Positions 1-6,986 of a stretch of DNA of 26,734 nucleotides are shown one piece after another. The position numbers and the translations under genes were made by a program. The first letter of the stretch is position 1, and each line of letters opens with the position of its first letter. This DNA is from a virus, in IMG/VR virus record IMGVR_UViG_3300032285_002860, positions 1 to 26,734 of that record; one strand, given 5' to 3'. The notes under the pieces are model-generated. The model saw only the letters and a program-made list of their open reading frames with translations, was not told where the DNA came from and ran no database searches.

Positions 1-531
1 AACCGCCGTGTGGCTAACGGTTACTTGGTGGCTATGAGCGCAGACCCAGCGACCCGTCAGGCTCTCGCCGCGCAAGGCGTAGATTTCGGTCACTTGCTGG
101 CGTACTACCTTGACCCCAAGAAGGCTGAGCCAATGCTGACCAATAAAGCCAACCAAGCCCAGTTGCAAGGTTACGCCCAGAAGGTAGGCATTGCCAACCT
201 GACTCCCACAATGGCGCAGGAACTCACACAGCAAGCCAAGTCCACAGCCAACCTTGACGGCACCTTCACCACCGCTGAGGAACAGAAGGCACTTGACGTT
301 GCCGCTCAAGGCCAAGGTCTGACCGCTACCGCACCCGGTGGCAACGCCCCGACTGTGGACACCAACCAGTTGATCGGTACGAAGTTGGCTGGCTTTGGTG
401 GCACCACCCAAGCCGAAGCCCAGCAAGCCGTTCAGCAAGCCGTACAGGGTCAAGCAGCCCCGTTTAACAAGGCTGGTGGCTACTCCAGTAGCACCCAAGG
501 TGTTACGGGTATTGGTCCCGCACCACAGTAA
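1..531 (+). CDS. Phage head/structural protein, C-terminal fragment
   Basis: The frame is open from the first base, with an in-frame GTG at 10, so this is probably the 3' end of a longer gene entering from the left; if the GTG were the start it would be 173 aa. The product is rich in Ala, Gln, Thr and Gly. A Gln/Ala run (about residues 135-150) precedes a Gly/Ser/Thr-rich tail ending in Pro-Gln, typical of low-complexity ends of phage structural proteins. I recognise no catalytic motif. It lies immediately before scaffold and major capsid genes, so a head-associated role (portal end or minor head protein) is inferred from position only. Confidence 0.5.
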   Translation, partial: NRRVANGYLVAMSADPATRQALAAQGVDFGHLLAYYLDPKKAEPMLTNKANQAQLQGYAQKVGIANLTPTMAQELTQQAKSTANLDGTFTTAEEQKALDVAAQGQGLTATAPGGNAPTVDTNQLIGTKLAGFGGTTQAEAQQAVQQAVQGQAAPFNKAGGYSSSTQGVTGIGPAPQ

Positions 532-552
532 TACCTGCTACACTTAAGCATA
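530..552 (+). promoter_or_regulatory. Candidate extended -10 promoter for the capsid genes
   Basis: TGCTACACT at 536-544 gives a -10 hexamer TACACT (539-544) preceded by TGC. The same core recurs, mostly as GTGCTAnnnT, upstream of the tRNA-like genes, the minus-strand operon and the RNA units in this window. No convincing -35 is found at 16-18 bp. The expected start is near 551, giving a leader of about 140 nt before the scaffold gene. Confidence 0.4.
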
Positions 553-562
553 GGCGTTCGGC

Positions 563-667
563 CCCGGTAGCTCCGGGTGAGCTGTACGTATTCTCCGTTT
601 AGGCCCGCACAACCCTGAACGCGTACATCGTGCGCCCCCTATCCGTTTCAACCCCTCTTGTTGAAAC
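563..667 (+). other. Structured leader before scaffold gene (two hairpins)
   Basis: Two perfect hairpins lie between the candidate promoter and the scaffold gene. The first is CCCGG-TAGCT-CCGGG (563-577). The second is GTTTCAA with TTGAAAC (645-667) around a 9-nt loop. Neither is followed by a T tract, so they look like 5'-leader structures that could stabilise the late mRNA rather than terminators. The rest of 532-692 shows no coding signal. Confidence 0.45.
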
Positions 668-692
668 GCGTACCCGCTAAGGAGCGATTGTT

Positions 693-1184
693 ATGTCAGA
701 AGATTTTGATTACTTGGACGACGAACCAACCCAGACCCAGCCACTTGATCCGAACATTCGGAAGCAGTTGCGAGAGGCTGAGAAGGCTCGTAAAGAACTT
801 GAGGCTGTCCGCGCCGAACTCGAAGCCGAGCGTCGCGAAGTCCAGTTCAGTCGTGCTGGTATCCCAGAGTCAGGTGTTGGAGCCCTTTTCCGCAAGGCAT
901 ACGACGGTTCAGCAGATGCTGAGGCGATTCGTAAGGCCGCTGAGGAATACGGAATCCTAGGTTCACCTACTCAGGCCCCAGTCCAAGAAACTTCTAATGG
1001 CGAACTAGAGGCTCTACGTCGCGCCCAAGGTGCGACTATCGGTACGTCAGGCGCAATGCCCGATCCCGGTCAGGAGTACCTAGCCGCGCTTTCAGAAGCC
1101 AAGTCACCAGATGAGGTCATGGCAATCATTCAGAGCCAAAGTGGTCAATCACTCGGTCTCTGGTCCTCGCGGGGAGCGTTCTAA
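693..1184 (+). CDS. Capsid scaffold-like protein
   Basis: This 163-aa protein has the composition of a phage scaffold: an acidic N-terminus, then a highly charged predicted coiled coil (about residues 22-50, runs of Glu/Arg/Lys/Ala), a variable middle and a C-terminal segment likely to contact capsid subunits. It lies directly upstream of the major capsid gene, the usual position of a scaffold. A strong Shine-Dalgarno (AAGGAG, 679-684) sets the ATG start. It would act inside the assembling procapsid and then be lost. No protease motif is seen. The assignment rests on composition and synteny, as scaffolds diverge rapidly. Confidence 0.65.
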   Translation: MSEDFDYLDDEPTQTQPLDPNIRKQLREAEKARKELEAVRAELEAERREVQFSRAGIPESGVGALFRKAYDGSADAEAIRKAAEEYGILGSPTQAPVQETSNGELEALRRAQGATIGTSGAMPDPGQEYLAALSEAKSPDEVMAIIQSQSGQSLGLWSSRGAF

Positions 1185-1221
1185 CTAGAGGTCTTAAACC
1201 CTCTATCCGAAAGGACCCCCC

Positions 1222-2502
1222 ATGGCGACTGACGCCTACAACGTCACAGGGACCGATGCGTACACCACGCAAGGATCTCTTGACTTTTCCAAGGCCGCTT
1301 ATGACCGCATGGCTTACTTTGCCCTGCGTCCTGAGCTGTACTTTGACCAAGCTGCCGATGTTCAGCCGACTGCCCAGAGCATGCCCGGTTCATCGGTTGC
1401 CTTCACCATTGTTAACGACTTGAGCATTGCTTCAAGCGCACTCACCGAGAGCAACGACGTTGCTACGGTTGCCTTGAGCGACTCACAGGTCACGTTGACC
1501 CTTGCTGAGTACGGTAACGCCGTTCTCACCACCGCCAAGCTCCGTGGAACCTCGTTCGTGGACATTGACCCAGTAGTCGCCAACGTAGTTGGTTACAACG
1601 CTGGTGTGTCGCTCGACACGATTGCTCGCGCTGCTTTGGACAGTGGCTCAAACGTCATGTACGGATCGGGCCTCGGCGCTACCACGCTGAACTCGTCTGT
1701 CACTGCCCGTTCGGGTGTGACCGCAAGCACCACGCTGTCCTCGCTGGACATTCGTGCCGCTCGCGCTCGTCTGCGCTCGCAGAACGTACCTACCTTTGGT
1801 GGCTACTACGTCGGTTACATTCACCCAGACCTCGTTGCTGACCTTCAGGGCGAGTCAATCTCTGGCTCGAACGTACAGGGCTGGCGCGCACCTCACGTGT
1901 ACTCGCAGCCGGGTGAAATCTGGACCGGTGAACTCGGTGCCTACGAAGGTGTCCGTTGGATTGAAACCCCACGTGCCCCTGTATTCCAAGGTGCTGGTGC
2001 CTCAGCTACGGCTGGTGTGTACACCATGAACACCGACGGTGTGAGCGGAACCTTCACCGGCAACGCCCCACAGGTTGGCGCCGCACTCTCCACGAAGTCG
2101 GGCGGTTGCTCGGTTTCGGGTACGGTCACCATTGCCACCGTTGCTTCCAACACCTTCACCGTTTCGGGTACGGGTACTGTCACCGTTTCAGGCGACAAGA
2201 CCGTCACCGTTGCTGCCGCTGGTGTGAACGTGTACGGCACGATCATCATTGGTCGTCAGGCACTCGCCAAGGCCCACTCCTACGTGGACGGCAACGGCGC
2301 GTTCCCTCACGTCGTTCCCGGTCCTATCACGGACCGTCTGCGCCGCTTCGTGCCAATGGGTTGGTACTGGCTCGGTGCTTACGGAATCTTCCGTCAGGCG
2401 TCGGTCATGCGCATTGAGAGCGCCTCGCTCCTCGGTGCTGACCTCAACACCAACTTCAACCCCGCTGTTGACGACGGCGAATCCGGCAACCCACAGGCTT
2501 AG
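1222..2502 (+). CDS. Major capsid protein, N4-gp56-like family
   Basis: The 426-aa product fits the N4-gp56 type of major capsid protein, an HK97-fold family. Family-like segments are YDRMAYFALRPELYFDQ near residue 30, PGSSVAFTIVNDL near 55-67, a Gly/Ala-rich centre, and a C-terminal GRQALAKAHSYVDG followed by an aromatic WYWLGAYGIF. Between the late core (about residue 255) and the GRQALAKAH segment (about 340) is a Thr/Ser/Val/Gly-rich stretch with repeated TVTV and SGT patterns, which reads as an inserted beta-rich domain, perhaps exposed on the capsid surface. AAGGA at 1211-1215 precedes the ATG. It forms the icosahedral shell. Confidence 0.85.
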   Translation: MATDAYNVTGTDAYTTQGSLDFSKAAYDRMAYFALRPELYFDQAADVQPTAQSMPGSSVAFTIVNDLSIASSALTESNDVATVALSDSQVTLTLAEYGNAVLTTAKLRGTSFVDIDPVVANVVGYNAGVSLDTIARAALDSGSNVMYGSGLGATTLNSSVTARSGVTASTTLSSLDIRAARARLRSQNVPTFGGYYVGYIHPDLVADLQGESISGSNVQGWRAPHVYSQPGEIWTGELGAYEGVRWIETPRAPVFQGAGASATAGVYTMNTDGVSGTFTGNAPQVGAALSTKSGGCSVSGTVTIATVASNTFTVSGTGTVTVSGDKTVTVAAAGVNVYGTIIIGRQALAKAHSYVDGNGAFPHVVPGPITDRLRRFVPMGWYWLGAYGIFRQASVMRIESASLLGADLNTNFNPAVDDGESGNPQA

Positions 2503-2532
2503 TCAGCCTTAGTCACTGAAAGAGGAACGGTT

Positions 2533-2685
2533 ATGCCTTGGCCCTACGCATGCGCGGTCTGCGGATCACGCGACATTCAGGCTTCTGCCGATGAGATTCA
2601 ATGTCTCATCTGTGGTCGCTTGACTGACAAGGACGGCATAGCCGTTCCTCTTAAGGTGCAGTTCACCACAGAGGAAAAGCAGTAA
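2533..2685 (+). CDS. Small zinc-ribbon protein (50 aa)
   Basis: A 50-aa ORF starts at ATG 2533 behind AGAGGAACGG and ends in TAA that overlaps the next ATG (TAATG). Four cysteines in two knuckles (C7-A-V-C10 and C24-L-I-C27) predict a single zinc ribbon, followed by a short tail ending EEKQ. The codon style matches the surrounding late genes, and the tight coupling on both sides supports expression. Its function is unknown; small zinc ribbons in this position may be minor virion or assembly factors, but that is inference. Confidence 0.7.
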   Translation: MPWPYACAVCGSRDIQASADEIQCLICGRLTDKDGIAVPLKVQFTTEEKQ

Positions 2686-2864
2686 TGACAATCCCTACCG
2701 GACAAGGACTTACTCAGGGCATTGACGCCGCCGATCTCCCCGGCTCGCCACTCGCCCGTCGCACCGCACGTGCCGCTTCTAACGACAGCAAGTTTGGCAA
2801 GTTGGGCAACACGCCTGACCCCTGCTACTGCGGTTGTTGCAAAATGGGTGAGGGTTGCTGCTAA
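2685..2864 (+). CDS. Small Cys-tailed protein (59 aa)
   Basis: A 59-aa ORF is coupled at both ends by TAATG overlaps. The body is polar and Arg/Ala-rich with no clear fold. The last 13 residues carry six cysteines (CYCGCCKMGEGCC), the only Cys in the protein, which suggests metal binding or disulfide cross-linking. Its place between capsid and tail genes suggests a minor structural or assembly role. I recognise no family. Confidence 0.65.
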   Translation: MTIPTGQGLTQGIDAADLPGSPLARRTARAASNDSKFGKLGNTPDPCYCGCCKMGEGCC

Positions 2865-3121
2865 TGAACTCACGCAACTTTCCCACCGTTGACATGAAGC
2901 TGTTTCGCGGCGATGCCGAACACAACGACACTGGCTACATTCAGCAAGCCATGACCGCCGGTAACCCCGGTGCCACCCGCAACCTTCGTGGCGTCGAGCG
3001 CAACACTGCTCGCGGCGTTAAGGAAGCACCAATGATTATGGGTCTTACCCCAGTGGAACACGCTCCCGCAACGGACGCCCCGCCGGTTGACCCCTTTGAT
3101 ACGTATGAGGACGAGGACTAA
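2864..3121 (+). CDS. Small late protein of unknown function (85 aa)
   Basis: The start at ATG 2864 overlaps the previous stop (TAATG). An upstream in-frame TTG (2855) is possible but would break the coupling pattern. The 85-aa product is hydrophilic with an acidic end (DTYEDED). It contains no cysteine or membrane segment. It belongs to a run of six coupled small genes after the major capsid gene, a place where phages often encode head-tail connectors or decoration proteins. No motif allows a more specific call. Confidence 0.65.
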   Translation: MNSRNFPTVDMKLFRGDAEHNDTGYIQQAMTAGNPGATRNLRGVERNTARGVKEAPMIMGLTPVEHAPATDAPPVDPFDTYEDED

Positions 3122-3411
3122 TGGCCTACCCCGGCGAAGAAATCCAGTCACGCGAGGACGCTGCCAAGCCGCAGATTACGTCTTACCGTGAGAGCGCAGT
3201 AGATCGTGCCACCCGCGGTGACGTTTCTTTCTACGTGGACATGACCCCTACGACGCTTCTTGAGCAGTCGCAGATGCGCGGTTATGACCGTACTACCAAG
3301 CCTGTCGGCATGGCTGACCCAGCTCCTACCCGTTGGGAGACTGTCGGTGGTCGTGCAAGCAACGACGTTCTCGCTGCTCGTCAACTGGGGTCACTGGGCC
3401 GAGACGACTAA
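3121..3411 (+). CDS. Small late protein of unknown function (96 aa)
   Basis: A 96-aa acidic-to-neutral protein whose ATG overlaps the preceding TAA. It is rich in Arg/Asp/Glu/Thr, with segments such as SREDAAKPQITSYRESAVDRA and a short aromatic patch FYVDMTP. It has no Cys, signal peptide or membrane helix. It ends nine nucleotides before the next gene. Position suggests a head completion or connector-type protein, but this cannot be shown from sequence. Confidence 0.65.
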   Translation: MAYPGEEIQSREDAAKPQITSYRESAVDRATRGDVSFYVDMTPTTLLEQSQMRGYDRTTKPVGMADPAPTRWETVGGRASNDVLAARQLGSLGRDD

Positions 3412-3420
3412 GCGGGCAAC

Positions 3421-3804
3421 GTGCCAACGTTCACGCCGCCTACCGTTTACGACAACCCACCGATCCTGCCAGATGCTGGCATAGCCAACCGCCTGTTTCG
3501 GTACTTCCCGAACCGGCCCCGCTATGTCGCCGTGTTTGCGCTGTCTGACGGCACGTTTGTGCAGGACACTCCCACCCCGGAGAACTCCAACACGAACGTT
3601 CCATACCCGTACAACCCTTGGTTGCCGGACTCGCCGTATGCCACGTCTTACTACGTGGATTACAGCGTGACCCCGCCACAGCCAACAGTCAGTAACACCA
3701 GCCACGAAGTGTGGATAACTACTGTTTATCTCGCTCCTACTTATGTGAGCGATGAGCAAGCGGCGGCTCTAACCCACGCCGGATACGGAGACTTGATTTC
3801 ATAA
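3421..3804 (+). CDS. Late structural-type protein of unknown function (127 aa)
   Basis: It starts at GTG 3421 with only a weak GCGGG upstream and ends at a TAATG overlap with the FmdB-like gene. The 127-aa product is rich in Pro, Tyr, Thr and Asn, with beta-type segments (YVAVFALSDGTFVQD; EVWITTVYLAPTYVS). The aromatic, Pro-rich character resembles small virion proteins. No enzyme motif is visible. A minor capsid or tail-completion role is inferred from its neighbours. Confidence 0.6.
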   Translation: MPTFTPPTVYDNPPILPDAGIANRLFRYFPNRPRYVAVFALSDGTFVQDTPTPENSNTNVPYPYNPWLPDSPYATSYYVDYSVTPPQPTVSNTSHEVWITTVYLAPTYVSDEQAAALTHAGYGDLIS

Positions 3805-4205
3805 TGCCACGCTACGACTACAAGTGCGACACCTGCCGAACCGTCACCGAGGTACGCCAGAGCTTCACCGATGATGCCCTGACTACCTGCGATGTATGTG
3901 GTGGCGCTATTCAGCGCACCTACGGCAGTGTCCTCATTGCCCCTTCTTCCATGCCCACTCGATCTGAGGCGGCGCGTGTGGAGAAGGAGACTGAGGTTAT
4001 GCACAAGGACGTAGCGGCCTACAAGCGTATGCGCAAAGACGGCGTTCAGCCCAAGACGATTAAGGGCGCAGCCGAACTTGAACAACGTGCGGGCTCTCGC
4101 TGGGAAGTAGAGACTGGCATGAACCTTGGTGGCAATGAAAAACTGGGTCGTCGCTTTGACGAGGCTCAGTCCGCTATTCAATCAGGACAGGTAGCAGAAC
4201 TCTAA
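3804..4205 (+). CDS. FmdB-type zinc-ribbon protein
   Basis: The N-terminus MPRYDYKCDTC is the hallmark of the FmdB/CxxC-CxxC small zinc-ribbon family. Ligands are C8, C11, C29 and C32, followed by GG and a Ser-rich stretch, as in that family. The remaining ~90 residues are charged and helical (EAARVEKETEVMHKDVAAYKRMRK...), probably a coiled coil. FmdB-like domains are often called regulatory, but in phage late operons the role is unknown. It is coupled by TAATG on both sides, so it is translated with virion genes. Confidence 0.75.
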   Translation: MPRYDYKCDTCRTVTEVRQSFTDDALTTCDVCGGAIQRTYGSVLIAPSSMPTRSEAARVEKETEVMHKDVAAYKRMRKDGVQPKTIKGAAELEQRAGSRWEVETGMNLGGNEKLGRRFDEAQSAIQSGQVAEL

Positions 4206-5962
4206 TGGCAATCACCCTTGACGGCGTAGTCTCAGGTCCTAGTGGCTTTCTCAATGGCGCACAGGTGGACGCGTGGTATGCCTCACGCTTCACGTCTATC
4301 CCCGCCGCTGGAGACACCCCGCCAGCCGGTCTGCCCGATGCCGGCCCTGTTCTCACCGGCACAGACTTTGGTGGCCCCGGTCAGTGGCAACTAAGCGTTC
4401 CCTCAGTCGCCGCCTACTACGTGCGCGTTACCTACCCGGTGGGTGCCACCAACGCTAAGTCCTACTGGGCTTACGACAACTCACTCGTTCTCACTCAAGG
4501 CAACCAAGGAGCGCAGGGTGTCCAAGGATCGCAGGGCTACCAAGGGGCTACCGGCCCTCAGGGAAGTCAGGGTACTCAGGGTGTACAGGGGAGTACTGGT
4601 GCGCAAGGATACCAAGGCCCTCAAGGAACTCAAGGACTTACTGGCGCACAGGGAACGCAGGGCGTTCAGGGCTCGCAAGGCTCACAGGGCACACAGGGCT
4701 ACCAAGGCAACCAAGGTCATCAGGGTACTCAGGGCTCCGCTTCGACTGTTCAGGGTCCGCAGGGATACCAAGGTTTCCAAGGACTAACCGGCTCACAGGG
4801 TACTCAGGGCGTAATCGGCAACACTGGTGCGCAGGGTCCGCAGGGATACCAAGGTCTGACTGGGCCACAAGGCACACAGGGTTATCAGGGCGACATGGGC
4901 AACCAAGGTGCGCAAGGCTACCAAGGTGTTCAGGGCGCGACTGGACCGCAGGGCTCGCAAGGTAATCAGGGTTTCCAAGGCACACAAGGCAATCAAGGTT
5001 TTCAAGGAACTCAAGGTAACCAAGGCGTACAAGGCTCTATTGGTAACCAAGGACCACAGGGTTATCAGGGCTACCAAGGCGCAGCCTCAACCGTACAGGG
5101 CCCACAGGGTTTCCAAGGTTCTACCGGCGCACAGGGCTCTACCGGCGCACAAGGATCAACCGGCGCACAAGGAGCTACGGGTTCGCAAGGACCACAGGGC
5201 TATCAGGGTAATCAGGGCTTCCAAGGAACACAGGGGAACCAAGGTGTTCAGGGTCCGTTCCAAGCCACCCTTGGTCAGAACCTAAGCGCCAACGGCTTCC
5301 GCATCACCAACCTTGTTGGCGCACAGTCAAGCACCGATGCTCCGCAAGCCATTGCCATACCTGCAATCTTAAACCCTTCAGTTCATGGTGGTATCTCTGG
5401 TGGCTTTGGTGCTTACAAGGCTTGGAACTTTGATGTGACGGCTATGACTGGTGGTTCTACTCAAGGAACTACATCGGGTATTGCATTTTTCACCGCCATT
5501 TCAATCCCTTACACAGCAACCATTAACCAGATTTCTATTTGGCAAACTACTGGTGCTGCTCCCTCAACGGGATACACGATTGGGCCTTACTACGGTTTGG
5601 GCATTTACTCAACTTCGGGAACGCTATTGGCAACTACCGGAAACCTTTTTTCTACTGGTCTTACAGGCTCCACGGGTATTTTGAGTTGGACTTTATCAAG
5701 TTCCTACTCACTCCCTGCCGGTAACTACATGATTGGTTTTCTTTGGTATGCCGGTAACGGCACAGGTGGAACTGCTCCTGCGTTTGCTAAACAGGCTGGT
5801 GCTGCTACTGCCGTTATTGCCAACGCGAACTGCCCCACACCTTCATCGGGCAAGTTAGACCAGCGGTGCGCTCAGTTCAACGGTGCTTACACCAGTTTGC
5901 CTTCACCATTTGCCAATACGCCTACTACTAACACTGGCTATTACTGGGCCGCACTTATCTAA
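4205..5962 (+). CDS. Collagen-like tail fibre / receptor-binding protein
   Basis: This 585-aa protein has three parts. Residues 1-98 form a beta-rich N-terminal domain, probably virion-attaching. Residues 99-351 are about 84 uninterrupted Gly-X-Y triplets, overwhelmingly Gly-X-Gln with X often Tyr, Phe, Val, Asn or Ser. Then comes a short link (NGFRITNLV...APQAIAIPA), a motif seen after the shaft in many phage fibres, and a C-terminal ~195-aa Gly/Thr/Ser/Ala-rich beta domain likely to carry receptor binding. Proline, the usual Y residue of collagen, is nearly absent. It lies between capsid and tail genes, consistent with a trimeric fibre. Codon choice along the repeats is varied, limiting exact DNA repetition. 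Confidence 0.8.
   Translation: MAITLDGVVSGPSGFLNGAQVDAWYASRFTSIPAAGDTPPAGLPDAGPVLTGTDFGGPGQWQLSVPSVAAYYVRVTYPVGATNAKSYWAYDNSLVLTQGNQGAQGVQGSQGYQGATGPQGSQGTQGVQGSTGAQGYQGPQGTQGLTGAQGTQGVQGSQGSQGTQGYQGNQGHQGTQGSASTVQGPQGYQGFQGLTGSQGTQGVIGNTGAQGPQGYQGLTGPQGTQGYQGDMGNQGAQGYQGVQGATGPQGSQGNQGFQGTQGNQGFQGTQGNQGVQGSIGNQGPQGYQGYQGAASTVQGPQGFQGSTGAQGSTGAQGSTGAQGATGSQGPQGYQGNQGFQGTQGNQGVQGPFQATLGQNLSANGFRITNLVGAQSSTDAPQAIAIPAILNPSVHGGISGGFGAYKAWNFDVTAMTGGSTQGTTSGIAFFTAISIPYTATINQISIWQTTGAAPSTGYTIGPYYGLGIYSTSGTLLATTGNLFSTGLTGSTGILSWTLSSSYSLPAGNYMIGFLWYAGNGTGGTAPAFAKQAGAATAVIANANCPTPSSGKLDQRCAQFNGAYTSLPSPFANTPTTNTGYYWAALI
4499..5260 (+). repeat. Gly-X-Gln triplet repeat tract (collagen-like shaft)
   Basis: About 84 consecutive 9-bp units encode Gly-X-Y, mostly Gly-X-Gln, in the fibre gene. 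Recurring longer blocks include [13 protein letters not shown] and GSTGAQ. Glutamine and glycine codons alternate among synonyms (CAA/CAG; GGT/GGC/GGA/GGG), so the DNA repeat is degenerate although the protein repeat is perfect in phase. Confidence 0.9.
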
Positions 5963-5972
5963 AGGATCATAA

Positions 5973-6986
5973 ATGGCAACTCTTATTACAGTTGGTGGCT
6001 CAGCCAGTACCGGAAACGGCACTACGTTTGGCGACCTCATTGAGAAGGTCTATCGCCGTGTCATGGGTGGTATCCGTGAGCGTACCGTCCAGCTCACCAA
6101 CGCCATTACTGACGTTCAGCACACAGTCGTAGTCAACGGCTCACAGGCTGGCTCGATTGCCCCCGGTGTAATCCTTTCGGTGGAACTTGAACTCATGTAC
6201 GTGACCGCGTGGGACGCCGCCAACCTGACCGCCACCGTCACCCGTGGCTACTACGGCTCGGTGCCAAGCAACCACGATGCCAACGTCATTGTCTATTTGA
6301 ACCCCCGCTACTCTCGCTACGACATCGGTGTGGCAATCAACGACGACCTGCGCTCGCTGTCCAGCCCTACCAACGGACTGTTCCGCGTAGGCGTGGCAGA
6401 ACTCACCTACAACCCCGTGTACGCCGGTTACGACCTTGGCGCACTGCCCAGCAACTTCACGGACATCTTGGAGATTCGCTACCGCATCGCCCCGCCGTAC
6501 CGCACCTTTCCGCCAATCAAGAAGTGGAAGATCATTCGCTGGGAATCAGACGGCGGTGTGACTGACCCCGTGTTCCCTTCGGGCCGTGGCTTGGTTATTT
6601 ACGAGAGTGGTTGGCCCGGTCTGCCTATCTACGTGACCTACTCAGCCCCCTTCGTGCGCTTTGTGGACACCGCAGACAGCGTTCTAAACACGCCTTCGAC
6701 CAACGATGAAGCCCCACCCTACGACGGCTACTCCACCGCCACAGTTCAGAACCTGACCCCCACGATGTTGGACTTGCCACCGCTGGGCGCAGAGATTGAC
6801 CTGACCCTGCCGCGTGAAATCAGCCGTAACTTTATGGAGTCACAGCCTGACCCCCGCAAGGCTCAAGAAGTCGCGCCGGGTGCTGTGGCTGGCTCGGCTA
6901 ACGCCCTTATCAACCGCCGTATGGCACGTATGACTGAAGAAGCAGACCGACTCCAGCGCCAGTACACCAAGGTTCGTAGCTGGTAA
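5973..6986 (+). CDS. Tail/adaptor structural protein (337 aa)
   Basis: A 337-aa protein with a start at ATG 5973 after AAAGGATC and a TAATG junction with the next gene. The sequence is beta-rich with mixed alpha segments. FGDLIEKVYRRVMGG near the N-terminus, a middle with YSRYDIGVAINDDLRSL, and a C-terminal charged helix (NRRMARMTEEADRLQRQYTKV) suggest a head-tail adaptor. No catalytic motif is seen. Position before a ~790-aa protein parallels the small and large tail-tube genes of T7-like phages (gp11-gp12), supporting an adaptor role by synteny and size only. Confidence 0.55.
   Translation: MATLITVGGSASTGNGTTFGDLIEKVYRRVMGGIRERTVQLTNAITDVQHTVVVNGSQAGSIAPGVILSVELELMYVTAWDAANLTATVTRGYYGSVPSNHDANVIVYLNPRYSRYDIGVAINDDLRSLSSPTNGLFRVGVAELTYNPVYAGYDLGALPSNFTDILEIRYRIAPPYRTFPPIKKWKIIRWESDGGVTDPVFPSGRGLVIYESGWPGLPIYVTYSAPFVRFVDTADSVLNTPSTNDEAPPYDGYSTATVQNLTPTMLDLPPLGAEIDLTLPREISRNFMESQPDPRKAQEVAPGAVAGSANALINRRMARMTEEADRLQRQYTKVRSW

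Noticed and set aside
4443-5285. Several long alternative-frame ORFs over the collagen repeat
   Set aside because: They are by-products of the periodic Gly-X-Gln coding sequence and contain only Lys/Arg- or Leu/Thr-rich repeats.
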